DNA from: Flavobacterium omnivorum
GTDB lineage: Bacteria; Bacteroidota; Bacteroidia; Flavobacteriales; Flavobacteriaceae
Assembly (NCBI RefSeq): GCF_900099915.1
Contig: NZ_FNDB01000004.1
Location: 1 to 64,000 of the forward strand
Reading direction: 5' to 3'
Length of the DNA stretch: 64,000 nucleotides
Shown one piece after another: positions 54,564-63,334 of the stretch (position 1 is its first letter; the number at the start of each line of letters is the position of its first letter). The notes under the pieces were generated by a model. It was not told the origin of the DNA. It ran no database searches and saw only the letters and a list, made by a program, of their open reading frames with translations. The translations under genes and the position numbers were made by a program.

Positions 54564-55485
54564 AGTTTTTCTGGGTTGCTGTGTGCAAGTGCATCGGTTT
54601 TGGTTGGGCGTTGTAATCGGATTTTTGGGTGTTAGCAGCAAACTTAGCTGTGTTGAGCATCCAGTTTCTTGCTGCAGCTTTCCAATCTTTCATTTTTGTT
54701 TTACCGCCTATGAGCCAACCTATGCTGGAGTAGTAATTGAAAAACTTATTGGCTTCTATTTGGGAGCTTTCCTTGAAAGAGAAGTATTCCAGTATCATTT
54801 CGAGTGATGGCACTGTGGTTTCAAAAAATAAATCGAGTTCAACAGCTTTTTCTTTTTTGGCGCAACTTTTTTCTTTTTGCTGCCCGCTTTCAGTTTGTTT
54901 TTTATTGGTAGCAGCGAATACTGGAAGTATTTGCTGACCGGTCTCCGTTTTTATTTCTTTCTCTTTTGGATTTATCAAAGGATTCAAATTTTGAACTGGT
55001 TCATTTCTTGAAATTTTTTCTATATCTATTTTTGTATTGTTTAAATTGTTTTTAACTGTTTGTTTTTTATTATATATATAGAGCTGTTCATTTACCTGTT
55101 CAATGACATGTTCATTTTTTGATTCGGTCAAATTGTGAACGGGTTCATTTTTTGAATGGGTTGGTTGTGGTATTTTTGAAATTGTTTTTTCTTTTTCAGA
55201 AAAATTGATCATAATGATGTTGGAGCAAGAGTGTGGATTGAATGTCGGATTGTATACCATAAACCCTAAAAGTTCTAATTCTTTCATGCATTTATGATAC
55301 GTTGCTTTTGAATTGATTTTGCTGGCTTTCATGATTTCTTCCCGAGAAATGCCTGTTGGATTCTTGAATCGGTTTACGTTCCAACATTGGAAAAGTGCCA
55401 AATAGAGCGAAATGTGCGTTGGATTTAGGTTGGGTTCATAATTGATTTTATTAAAAAATCCGGTGAGGTGTTTGATGTAGTTCAT
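54547..55485 (-). CDS. Replication-type protein with N-terminal winged helix
   Basis: 312 aa. The N-terminal 100 residues (LNPTHISLYLALFQCWNVNR, ISREEIMKASKINSKATYHK, CMKELELLGFMVY) form a winged-helix DNA-binding domain as in phage replication-initiation or replisome-organiser proteins. The middle (100-225) is Lys/Asn/Gln-rich, low complexity and probably disordered. The C-terminal part (FFNYYSSIGWLIGGKTKMKD, then WKAAARNWML) is the usual ending of these proteins and binds the loader. Followed by the DnaC-like gene, it forms a replication module. Confidence 0.75.
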   Translation of the reverse strand: MNYIKHLTGFFNKINYEPNLNPTHISLYLALFQCWNVNRFKNPTGISREEIMKASKINSKATYHKCMKELELLGFMVYNPTFNPHSCSNIIMINFSEKEKTISKIPQPTHSKNEPVHNLTESKNEHVIEQVNEQLYIYNKKQTVKNNLNNTKIDIEKISRNEPVQNLNPLINPKEKEIKTETGQQILPVFAATNKKQTESGQQKEKSCAKKEKAVELDLFFETTVPSLEMILEYFSFKESSQIEANKFFNYYSSIGWLIGGKTKMKDWKAAARNWMLNTAKFAANTQKSDYNAQPKPMHLHTATQKNYDEPL

Positions 55486-55554
55486 GAGATAGTGTTCAGT
55501 GTTCAGTTTTTAGTATTCAGTTTGATTAACCATAAGGAGTACGGAATTGAGGTA

Positions 55555-55672
55555 AGAGCATAAAGTTGATGAGATTGCTTTGCCTTTTAGGACAAAGTCC
55601 TCGTGCCATCCTTAGTCGATATTTGTGAGATTACTTCATTCCGATAACTAGTGGAACGAAGCAATGACAGTT
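55555..55672. repeat. Dispersed repeat cluster
   Basis: GAGATTGCTTTGCC, CAAAGTCCTCGTGCC and GGAACGAAGCAATGACAG belong to the same repeat family as 53804-53902 and 57295-57365. Confidence 0.45.
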
Positions 55673-55962
55673 CATTTGAATAAGTTTGGAGAAGCACTAA
55701 CCTTGTTGTTTTCCAGTACTTTATCAATGTCTTGATTAGCGTAATAGATAGTGCCACCGATTTTGGTGTAGGTCAGTGTTCCATTGATACGCAGGTTTTG
55801 AAGTGTTCCGGGAGAGATATTTAACAACTTTCGTACTTCGGGGGATTTTAGCCACTTTTTGCTTTGTTCGGTAGTTTGCGATCCGATAATTTTTTTAATT
55901 TCTTCTAACAAATCAATTTTGAATTCTAAAAGATCTTCTGTTGTGATAATTGTTGCTGCCAT
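55672..55962 (-). CDS. HTH_17/excisionase-like DNA-binding protein
   Basis: 96 aa from ATG 55962 (MAATIITTEDLLEFKIDLLE). A short coiled coil (10-40) is followed by a MerR/excisionase-type winged helix (KKWLKSPEVRKLLNISPGTL, RINGTLTYTKIGGTIYY, DIDKVLENN). Such proteins act as regulators or directionality factors in Bacteroidota integrative elements and sit next to the replication and RteC genes, as here. A longer frame to 56013 has an unlikely leader. Confidence 0.82.
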   Translation of the reverse strand: MAATIITTEDLLEFKIDLLEEIKKIIGSQTTEQSKKWLKSPEVRKLLNISPGTLQNLRINGTLTYTKIGGTIYYANQDIDKVLENNKVSASPNLFK

Positions 55963-56334
55963 TTTAAAACGATTTAAGGTTATAATTAATTTTATAACTT
56001 TATTGTGGTACAAAATTGATTGCTTTTATTCTTTTTTAATCCCAATGGCTTTCGTAGTACCGAAGTAATTTAACATTTGAACATTTTTAAAAGCACGTTT
56101 TGGGGCTTTTCTGAGTTTCTTTTATTTTCATTTTTGAATTTGTTCAAGTTTCGGATTACACAATCTATTATTCTAATGAAAAATGCCCCAATTGGGGCAT
56201 TAATGTGAGAATAGTTATTATTTTAAATAGCATCAAAATAGTACTGGATGGCAAGTTATTAGACTTTATGACTCCATTATAGACCGTGTTTCTTGGCTGT
56301 GTTTTTCGGAGGTACGATTGGCTACGATTTTTAG
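55963..56334. other. Spacer between HTH and rteC-like genes
   Basis: 372 nt without a gene; contains the perfect hairpin at 56182-56201. The remainder is AT-rich and would be the promoter region of the HTH gene. Confidence 0.5.
56182..56201 (-). terminator. Perfect 20-nt palindrome downstream of rteC-like gene
   Basis: AATGCCCC-AATT-GGGGCATT. A terminator for the RteC gene is likely, although no long T-run follows on either strand. Confidence 0.45.
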
Positions 56335-57165
56335 TCACTCGTCTTCTTTATGGATTTTTTGCTGTAGATTCAGCATCAGTTCTTCTAAGAATTTTGTTTT
56401 GCTACTCTTTCTATCTTTAATCTCTGAATAGGTTTTGTAGATATTGTCTATTTTGATGTTGAAGAAATCCTCAAAAGAAGCGGCTATAGTATTTATGTCG
56501 GCTGCTCCATGATTTAAGGCCCCATTGGAATATAGCGCATAGATTAATTCCGTGAGTGCCGTTTTTGGAGCTGTCCAAAGGAGTACTTTGTGTTTTTTTT
56601 CGTTAAACATAATTGTATTACCAGCATTGAGTTTTTGCATTGCTTCGCGGATGTAATGAATAAATCGGTGCATTGCTTTTACTTTGGCCCAAAGCATGTC
56701 ATGTGAGGAGGAAAATTCGGGATATTGATAGTAATCTGTCATTGGTGTGAAAGGAAAATTATTACCTGGGTTTCTTGTGAAAAACTGATGATCGATATAG
56801 GTGTATCCTTGCTCCATATAATTAACAAAATCTAAATTGCGAGAGAAAAATTTATTAATTTTTCGCATTTCCTTTTCAAAAAATTCGATCTGATAGGATG
56901 TGCCCGCTTTGGGTTTGCGAAGTTCGCAAGAACGCAGTTCGGTAAAATAAATCAGGTAACTCATCGGAAGTGGTTTGATATTTTTAAAGAAATTAATTTC
57001 ATCGGGTACTGTGTCGAAATCGTTTTGCTCGACTCTTTCTTTTAGGGTTGCCAAGGTTTTGTTGCATAAATTAATGCCATCAATTGCTTTTTTGAGATGG
57101 TTATCTTCTATGGATATAATTATATTTACTTTTTTATTAAATTCTTCAATAGTACTTTTGAACAT
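56335..57165 (-). CDS. rteC: RteC-family mobile-element regulator
   Basis: 276 aa from ATG 57165. The RteC domain spans most of the protein (PLPMSYLIYFTELRSCELRK, SYQIEFFEKEMRKINKFFSR, YIDHQFFTRNPGN and TALTELIYALYSNGALNHGA). In CTnDOT-type elements RteC activates excision genes. Here no excision, integrase or transfer genes lie nearby, so it may be a remnant or serve an element in trans. An in-frame GTG at 57186 lies inside a palindromic repeat and is not preferred. Confidence 0.88.
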   Translation of the reverse strand: MFKSTIEEFNKKVNIIISIEDNHLKKAIDGINLCNKTLATLKERVEQNDFDTVPDEINFFKNIKPLPMSYLIYFTELRSCELRKPKAGTSYQIEFFEKEMRKINKFFSRNLDFVNYMEQGYTYIDHQFFTRNPGNNFPFTPMTDYYQYPEFSSSHDMLWAKVKAMHRFIHYIREAMQKLNAGNTIMFNEKKHKVLLWTAPKTALTELIYALYSNGALNHGAADINTIAASFEDFFNIKIDNIYKTYSEIKDRKSSKTKFLEELMLNLQQKIHKEDE

Positions 57166-57180
57166 GTTTATTTGGTTTAA

Positions 57181-57240
57181 CCTCACCCCCCAGCTCTCTT
57201 CCTCCCCCAGCCCCTCCGAAGGAGGGGAATAAGAAGGAAA
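57181..57240. repeat. Second, diverged copy of the CCCCAGCCCCT palindromic repeat
   Basis: CCTCACCCCCCAG, then CCCCCAGCCCCTCC-GAA-GGAGGGG, related to the palindrome at 42900-42960. It is less symmetrical and lies directly upstream of the rteC-like start. Confidence 0.6.
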
Positions 57241-57294
57241 GGGAATGAAGACTTGATTAGTTTATATTTTTGATGTTAGTTGTTTTAATGGCAA

Positions 57295-57365
57295 AGGTTT
57301 GACTGATGAGATTGCTTCGCCCGTTCGTACAATGTCCTCGTGTCCTCCTTCGTCGGGATGACAAA
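57295..57365. repeat. Dispersed repeat cluster
   Basis: GATGAGATTGCTTCGCCCG, CAATGTCCTCGTGTCC and CTTCGTCGGGATGACA; the same repeat family as 53804-53902 and 55555-55672. Confidence 0.45.
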
Positions 57366-57472
57366 ACAGAGAAGAACTAAAGCGGTTCTCGATACATTTT
57401 TCATTCCATTTTATTCCATGAAAAACACTCGAACTGACGACTGTATTTTTAGACTTTATTTCCTGTATCGTT

Positions 57473-59908
57473 TTAAAGTGTTTTGTCTTCGTTTTGAAGT
57501 GTGCCCATTAATTCCATTGAAAAATTATCTCGGGCTTGAATGTAGGCTACTTTTGGAATTATCGTGGCTCCCAGTTTTCTCTTCTCGAAAGTTGCAGATA
57601 CACCAAAATCAATTTTATTAAGATTTAATTCCCGAGCCCGTTTAATTCCCTGAAACAGAAGTTGTCGGTAGAGTTGAAATTCTTTTGCATAGGAATAATC
57701 CATTCCTATCAGCGCTGGAACATAGGTATGCGCTGTATTTTTATAACAAAATAGAATTCCGATTAATGGGTTTACACTTTGTTCTTTTTCTTTATTTTTG
57801 AGATATAACAATATGAATTCCCATTGCGGATTGCTCTCCATTTTTTGGAAAACTTCTATCGGGTAGGTAAATGTATTTATAGCATGATTGATATTTTTCA
57901 CATTCAGATACAATTTATATGCCTGTTCTAATTCTTCGTTTGTTAATTGATTTTTTATTACAATATCAAAAGCCTGTTCTAAAGGCAGTACCTCTTTCAA
58001 GAAATGTTTTCTTGAGCGGTGAGAAAGCGAAGTGGAATATTCTTCGATAGTATTCCATATTGCATTTTGTATGATGCAGGTTTCAGGCATGTTTATTTTT
58101 AAGAACCCTTGATTGTGGAATATATGATTCAATTGTTCATCTTCCTCAAAATCCCTTAACACCAACATATCAGCATTTAGTTGATGATACAATGTCTCCA
58201 CTTGTTCCAATAAAAGCATTATGGCTTCTTCAGCTAATGGATGTGTTTTATTGATATAGCAATGATTCCCTTCCGTAAATAGAGAGCCCATTCCTAATAC
58301 TTTTGAAGTCAGGTATAATGGATTTTGTTTTCTTTTTTCTTCCAGTTGTTTCGAAATGGATTCTGAAGCTAACATATCGTCTTTCCAAAGTCCGTAAGTG
58401 AAAAAAGTTGCCAGTACAGGAATTCCCTTTTTGTCTTTGATTATATAATAATGAAAGTCCCAATTGTTTTCAGGATAGTTCGGATTTATAAAAGCATTTT
58501 CCAAGAAGCATAGCCCATCCCAATCAAACGTGCTTTGCTTGCCCAAGAGTTCGTTCCAGTTCTGTTTGTTTATTTTTTCTATGGATACTTCGTATTGTAA
58601 TACTAAGTTTTTTTTTGGCTCTAAATTTCCAACAGTCGAAATCGTTTCTACAATGCCAAAAGCTTTATTCACTTTGTGTTGTGAATTTCCCGATTCTTCC
58701 AAGGCTATAGGGAAATGGTATTCCATCGCTTCCACTAATGCTTTTATTTCTTCTTTTTGGTTGTGTCGAGAAAGTGTGATACGGATCCCCGTGTTTTTGA
58801 TTGGGACTGCCGGATATATTGCGGGATTTACATAAAAACCTTCTTTGAATAGCCGTTGTACCATTTTATAGGCGGTCAAAGGCATTGCGGTGCCCAAGAA
58901 AAATACTGGGGAGTTATTAAGGGCAATCATCGGGAGGGTAGTTTTTTCTAGTAATGATTTGAAATATTCTATTTTTTCTGATAAATCGCATTGTAAGCTT
59001 ATGATTTCAGGTGAAAGATGAATGTTTGCCGATGCAATTGCAGCTGCTACAGAAGCCGGTTCCAATTGTGCCGAAAAAGTAAGTGGTCCACCAAAATTTT
59101 TAATTTTTTCTCGTAGTCGGTTATCGGTACAAAGTAATGTTGCTCCACTGGCACCAAATGTTTTACTCAATGTACCAAACAGTAAAACATTGTCTGGCAA
59201 ACTTTTTAAAACGTCCAATACATATCCAGTACCATTTTTTCCTCTCCAACTCATTCCGTGTACATCATCAAAATAGAGTTGTAACTGCGGGTATTTTTTG
59301 CACAATTCCATCAAATCTGGTATGGGAGCAAAATCGCCAAACATAGAATATACGCCGTCTGCCATATACCATATTTTCTTGCATCGTGTCGCCAGGTATT
59401 TAATTTTATCCTCCAGCATATTCAAATTGTTGTGTCGAATCATTTCTACCGGAATGCCTCTTATTTTTAATAATTGACAGGCATTTTGAACACTCCAATG
59501 TACTTGATGGTCAAGAATTACTCCATCTTCATCCCTTACCACTGTTGGAATTACTGCCAGATGACCAAGTGTACTGTTTTTTGTTATTATCGGAGGTATT
59601 CCATACATTGCTTCAATCTTAGATTCCAGTTCGCTGTATAGCGGATTTGAAATATAGGTTTTGGAGAGTGGAAATTGTGTGCCATACTTTTGAATAGCTG
59701 TTATTGCTGCTTCTTTTAATCGGTTGTCTTGTTCCAGTCCTAAATACCCGGTAGTGCCAAAGTGAAACATTTTTTTACCTTTTATTTGTAGGGTTCGACC
59801 ATTCAAGATTTGATCTTCCGCATATAAATGCAATACTCCTTCTTTTTTTGCTCCGGCTATTACTTCATCTACCGTGTCAATGAAGTTGTTGTGTTTGATT
59901 TTTGCCAT
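57473..59908 (-). CDS. Fusion of alpha-oxoamine synthase and GNAT/BioF2-type acyltransferase
   Basis: 811 aa. The N-terminal half (1-400) is a PLP-dependent alpha-oxoamine synthase (BioF, KBL or serine-palmitoyltransferase family): FGTTGYLGLEQDNRLKEAA, LYFDDVHGMSWRGKNGTGYV (Asp and His ring contacts) and LLFGTLSKTFGASGA with the PLP lysine at 249. It would condense an acyl-CoA or ACP with an amino acid, releasing CO2. The C-terminal half (about 440-800) resembles a double GNAT/FemAB-like N-acyltransferase (DFGVSATFEKRKLGATI). The arrangement suggests a made-and-acylated amino-lipid, such as sulfonolipid- or sphingolipid-like molecules of Bacteroidota; substrates are not shown by sequence. Transcribed alone, divergent from the AraC unit. 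Confidence 0.85.
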   Translation of the reverse strand: MAKIKHNNFIDTVDEVIAGAKKEGVLHLYAEDQILNGRTLQIKGKKMFHFGTTGYLGLEQDNRLKEAAITAIQKYGTQFPLSKTYISNPLYSELESKIEAMYGIPPIITKNSTLGHLAVIPTVVRDEDGVILDHQVHWSVQNACQLLKIRGIPVEMIRHNNLNMLEDKIKYLATRCKKIWYMADGVYSMFGDFAPIPDLMELCKKYPQLQLYFDDVHGMSWRGKNGTGYVLDVLKSLPDNVLLFGTLSKTFGASGATLLCTDNRLREKIKNFGGPLTFSAQLEPASVAAAIASANIHLSPEIISLQCDLSEKIEYFKSLLEKTTLPMIALNNSPVFFLGTAMPLTAYKMVQRLFKEGFYVNPAIYPAVPIKNTGIRITLSRHNQKEEIKALVEAMEYHFPIALEESGNSQHKVNKAFGIVETISTVGNLEPKKNLVLQYEVSIEKINKQNWNELLGKQSTFDWDGLCFLENAFINPNYPENNWDFHYYIIKDKKGIPVLATFFTYGLWKDDMLASESISKQLEEKRKQNPLYLTSKVLGMGSLFTEGNHCYINKTHPLAEEAIMLLLEQVETLYHQLNADMLVLRDFEEDEQLNHIFHNQGFLKINMPETCIIQNAIWNTIEEYSTSLSHRSRKHFLKEVLPLEQAFDIVIKNQLTNEELEQAYKLYLNVKNINHAINTFTYPIEVFQKMESNPQWEFILLYLKNKEKEQSVNPLIGILFCYKNTAHTYVPALIGMDYSYAKEFQLYRQLLFQGIKRARELNLNKIDFGVSATFEKRKLGATIIPKVAYIQARDNFSMELMGTLQNEDKTL

Positions 59909-60036
59909 ATTATTTAGGTTTTAGTTGTTAAAAAATAAAATTCACTAAAATATCTACTTATTTTTTGATATTTATTTGGTAAAATTCTGAATAAAAAATT
60001 TATCGAATCTTATTATTTGTGAGAAAATCCTTTTAT

Positions 60037-60058
60037 GACAACTTATACTCCCGATTTG
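60037..60058 (+). promoter_or_regulatory. 22-nt direct repeat, copy 1
   Basis: GACAACTTATACTCCCGATTTG, with the first 20 nt up to GATT, lies 111 nt before the DUF7793-type gene. The same 22-nt word with one mismatch occurs at 61632-61653, before the MauE-like gene. It is probably an operator or promoter element shared by two units. Confidence 0.5.
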
Positions 60059-60168
60059 ATAACTTTTGTGTTTAATTATATCAAATTGTTTTACTTTTGT
60101 TTAATTTAATATAATTTTAAATATTTTTTTTGCTAAATTGTGACGATTTATTTAAATTTTTTATAAAA

Positions 60169-60546
60169 ATGATGCATAATTACTATGAGAATGAATTTTC
60201 TCAATTTTGGATTCGAAATGACATTCTTTTTTTTAAATACAAACCCAAAAGTGTTATTAACTTGAAAGCTGCACAACGGATTGTAGCGGATCGGATACAG
60301 TTACAAAATGAAATAGCCTATCCAATATTTTGTGATATCAGAGGAATTGTGGATTCTGACAAAGCTGCAAGGGACTATTTAGCTCAATCTGGTTCTATTC
60401 TGACTAAGGCAGTAAGTCTAGTTGGGCATCAAAGTGTTTCCCTAACTATAACCTCTTTTTATCTTAAAATATGTAAGCCAAGTGTTCCAACCAAGCTTTT
60501 TACTGATGAGTCAGCCGCTTTAGCTTTTTTGGAAGAATATATTTAG
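60169..60546 (+). CDS. STAS/SpoIIAA-like small protein (DUF7793 type)
   Basis: 125 aa from ATG 60169 (an ATG-ATG pair; a longer TTG frame to 60130 is unlikely). Compact alpha/beta sequence: FWIRNDILFFKYKPKSVINL, YPIFCDIRGIVDSDKAARDY and PTKLFTDESAALAFLEEY. Flavobacteria carry many small proteins with this pattern and it looks like a STAS-type fold. It precedes an AraC-type regulator by 36 nt on the same strand, so it is likely a partner or sensor for that regulator. Function not known. Confidence 0.75.
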   Translation: MMHNYYENEFSQFWIRNDILFFKYKPKSVINLKAAQRIVADRIQLQNEIAYPIFCDIRGIVDSDKAARDYLAQSGSILTKAVSLVGHQSVSLTITSFYLKICKPSVPTKLFTDESAALAFLEEYI

Positions 60547-60582
60547 TGGAAGGGTATTTATTTAGGACTAATATTATACACT

Positions 60583-61494
60583 ATGGATCAAGAAATTAAT
60601 CTGCAGCGTATGCGCAGTATGTCACAAATGCTTCTTGAAATGGCAGGTGGTAATTTTACCAATCGGATTCAAAGAACAGAAGAGGATGATGAACTGGAAG
60701 GATTAGTAGTACTTATGAATATGGTAGCTGAGGAGATGAAAGAGTCTGTTTTTCACGCGGGTTTTATAAACCCTCATCATTCCTATAGAAATCTAGTACA
60801 AAGCACTTTTATCTTAGATGAGGATTTTGTAATTGTAAGTTATAATTCTGAAGCCTCTATTTTATTAAATTTAACTCCTGAGTTTTTATGTAATATGTTG
60901 TTTAAGAATTTGTTATCGGAAGAGTCCTTGTGTTTTTGGAATCGTTTAGAGGAAGAAATATTGTTAGATCCTGACTATTATGCTTCAGTGCAATTAATTT
61001 ATATTGCACAAAATAAGTTATTAGTTCCTGTCTATTGTACGATTTCAAGGCTTATGAATTGCTCTAAAATTTTGATTAGTTTCGTTACGACTGTAATTGA
61101 AGAAACTATTTCGAAATCTGTTTTGATTACCGCAAATAGTAATGACCTGCCAATTGTATTAAGCAGACCTTCAGATATACTGATGGTTCAAAATGTTTAT
61201 GATTATATTTTAGATCATTTGGATAGCCCATTACCTTCTGTAAAAGAACTTTCTTATATTTTCGGAACCAATGATAATAAGTTGAAATACGGATTTAAGC
61301 AACTCTTTCGGACGACTATTTATCAGTTTTATATTAATGAGCGTTTGAAAAAAGCGCATCTTTTAATTCAACAGACCATGATTCCCTTAAAGAGTATTGC
61401 TACTATGACAGGTTTTAAAACGTATCCTAATTTTTCGAAGGGTTTTAAAAAACATTTTGGGTATAAACCGATGGATATTAAAAGAAGATCTTGA
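60583..61494 (+). CDS. AraC-family regulator with PAS-like N-terminal sensor
   Basis: 303 aa. Residues 1-55 form a HAMP-like helical segment (MLLEMAGGNFTNRIQRTEED), 70-180 a PAS-like sensor (STFILDEDFVIVSYNSEASI, then LLNLTPEFLCNM), and 200-303 an AraC-type double helix-turn-helix (VKELSYIFGTNDNKLKYGFK, IATMTGFKTYPNFSKGFKKH, GYKPMDIK). No membrane helix, so probably cytoplasmic. Co-transcribed with the 125-aa gene upstream. The 22-nt repeats at 60037 and 61632 bracket this pair and are plausible binding sites. Confidence 0.88.
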   Translation: MDQEINLQRMRSMSQMLLEMAGGNFTNRIQRTEEDDELEGLVVLMNMVAEEMKESVFHAGFINPHHSYRNLVQSTFILDEDFVIVSYNSEASILLNLTPEFLCNMLFKNLLSEESLCFWNRLEEEILLDPDYYASVQLIYIAQNKLLVPVYCTISRLMNCSKILISFVTTVIEETISKSVLITANSNDLPIVLSRPSDILMVQNVYDYILDHLDSPLPSVKELSYIFGTNDNKLKYGFKQLFRTTIYQFYINERLKKAHLLIQQTMIPLKSIATMTGFKTYPNFSKGFKKHFGYKPMDIKRRS

Positions 61495-61600
61495 GTTGAA
61501 AGTCATGAAGTCATAAGTTCCTAAAGTCCTAAAGTATTAAGGTCTAGATGTCTAAAATCATACAGTTATACGTTGAAGTCATATAGTTGAAAGTAGCGAT
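61495..61600. repeat. Short degenerate tandem repeats
   Basis: Reiterated AGTCAT, AAGTCCTAAAGT and GTTGAAGTCATA words between the AraC gene and the second 22-nt repeat. Non-coding. Confidence 0.5.
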
Positions 61601-61631
61601 TAATGCAATGCACTAAAAAAACTCCTTTTCT

Positions 61632-61653
61632 GACAAGTTATACTCCCGATTTG
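61632..61653 (+). promoter_or_regulatory. 22-nt direct repeat, copy 2
   Basis: GACAAGTTATACTCCCGATT and two more bases identical to 60037-60058 apart from one position. It lies 62 nt before the MauE-like start. Confidence 0.5.
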
Positions 61654-61714
61654 CTTCTCTTTATTTATTCGTTTTTCGGAATTTTATATCGGATTAAATT
61701 TAAAGTTCGCCGAT

Positions 61715-63247
61715 ATGAAACTAAGTGTCACCACCAAAAGTATTTTTCTCAACAGTATTTGCCTGCTGTATATATTATTGTTTGTTTATGCAGCAGTTAG
61801 TAAATTATTGGATTTCGAGAATTTTCAGGTTCAGCTGGGGCAATCACCCTTACTTAGTGCTTATGCCAGCGAGGTATCTTATTTTGTGCCACTGATAGAA
61901 TTAGTAGTGGCGTTGTTTCTGGCAGTTAATCGTTGGCGCTTTGTGGGACTGTTGGCCTCATTGATGTTAATGTTGATGTTTAGTAGTTATATTTTTATTG
62001 TCTTGCATTATACTTCTTTTGTTCCCTGTTCTTGTGGCGGTATTCTTGAGAAAATGAGCTGGAATCAACACCTTGTGTTTAATCTTTTCTTTGTGTTACT
62101 AGCCCTCTTAGCTTTAGCCTTTTATTCCGGTTTACATCAATCAAAAAATAGGATAATTAAAGGTGCCCCTATTGCTGGAATCATTAGTATTTCAGTGTTG
62201 TCTAGTATCGGTTTTATGATTGCTTTATTTTTGAATTCAGAAGGAATCATACATCATGAGAATCCATTTATTAGACGTTATCCCCAGCATCCCATACTGC
62301 TTATGCATCAGATGGACTTAAAGTTCAATTCGTATTATTTTGCGGGTTACAGAAAGGGGAAAATATATCTAGGAAATTATACTAATCCCTTACAATTATT
62401 ATCTATGGATTCCAGCCTAAATAATAGGCAGTTTGACAAAATCTCTTTTGATGTAAAAAACAGGTTTTTTCAAAGGGTTACCATTGGTATTAGAGATTCT
62501 TTCTTTTACTTAAAAGATGGAACGGTGCCTACTGTTTTTATGGGGAGTACAAGCAACTGGAAGTTGAGTAAAGAATTAAAAGGAATTCCTTTTTTTACCT
62601 TAGCTGAAGCTATAGATACTGCTAATCTTGTATTTAGAGCTAACAATGGCAAAGAGTACGCCAATGTTTTGGGTTTATTCCGGTCGAGTCAGGTTCCAAA
62701 AGTAAGCTACAATCCGCATCTTTTACAGCGGCAAATTGACGGTGTTTTTGATACGGACGGTATATTGCTGTACAGTGAAAAAACAAAGAAAATAGTGTAT
62801 TTATATTTTTATCGCAATGAATTTATTGTAGCTGATATCAACTCAAAATTAATATATCGCGGGCATACAATTGATACAACAACCAAAGCGAAAATTAAAG
62901 TAGCTTATCTTAAAAACCAGACTGAAAGAACGATGATGGCTCCGCCTTTAGTAGTCAATGCCAATGCCTCTATTTGTCAAAATTTACTTTTTGTTCATTC
63001 TAAAATAAAAGGACGTTATGAAAACGATTTGCTTTGGAAACAGGCCGCAATAATTGATGTGTACGATTTGAATAGGAATATCTATTTATTGAGCTTTCCA
63101 ATTTATAACAGTGGAGAAAAAAAAATCGATTCGTTCTGGGTTACGGCAACGCATCTATACGCTATATTGGGCAATGAGCTGATGGTTTATGAACTTAAAA
63201 GCATACTTAAAAAAGAAATAAATAATGTCAGACTTAAAGAAAGATGA
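61715..63247 (+). CDS. MauE/DoxX-type redox-associated membrane protein with extracytoplasmic domain
   Basis: 510 aa. The N-terminal 180 residues hold about five transmembrane helices with the MauE/DoxX pattern (YAAVSKLLDFENFQVQLGQS, PLIELVVALFLAV) and a CSC cysteine pair at 105-107 (VPCSCGG). The remaining 330 residues lie outside the membrane and look beta-rich, possibly propeller-like. MauE-type proteins take part in disulfide formation or maturation of secreted proteins. A short secreted protein with four cysteines is encoded 87 nt downstream, so it is the likely client; this is inference. A 22-nt repeat lies upstream. Confidence 0.8.
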   Translation: MKLSVTTKSIFLNSICLLYILLFVYAAVSKLLDFENFQVQLGQSPLLSAYASEVSYFVPLIELVVALFLAVNRWRFVGLLASLMLMLMFSSYIFIVLHYTSFVPCSCGGILEKMSWNQHLVFNLFFVLLALLALAFYSGLHQSKNRIIKGAPIAGIISISVLSSIGFMIALFLNSEGIIHHENPFIRRYPQHPILLMHQMDLKFNSYYFAGYRKGKIYLGNYTNPLQLLSMDSSLNNRQFDKISFDVKNRFFQRVTIGIRDSFFYLKDGTVPTVFMGSTSNWKLSKELKGIPFFTLAEAIDTANLVFRANNGKEYANVLGLFRSSQVPKVSYNPHLLQRQIDGVFDTDGILLYSEKTKKIVYLYFYRNEFIVADINSKLIYRGHTIDTTTKAKIKVAYLKNQTERTMMAPPLVVNANASICQNLLFVHSKIKGRYENDLLWKQAAIIDVYDLNRNIYLLSFPIYNSGEKKIDSFWVTATHLYAILGNELMVYELKSILKKEINNVRLKER

Positions 63248-63296
63248 CACTCAAAATATACTGGCCGGTATCAGGAAAAAGATCGAATACCTGTAG
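63225..63296 (+). CDS. Possible 23-aa peptide overlapping the MauE-like gene
   Basis: MSDLKKDDTQNILAGIRKKI plus three residues, starting inside the end of the previous gene and stopping 38 nt before the four-cysteine protein. It is short and unsupported apart from position; it may be a leader peptide or spurious. Confidence 0.2.
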   Translation: MSDLKKDDTQNILAGIRKKIEYL

Positions 63297-63334
63297 AAAA
63301 AAGTAGATCAAAGTTTAATTTAATATTTATTATT

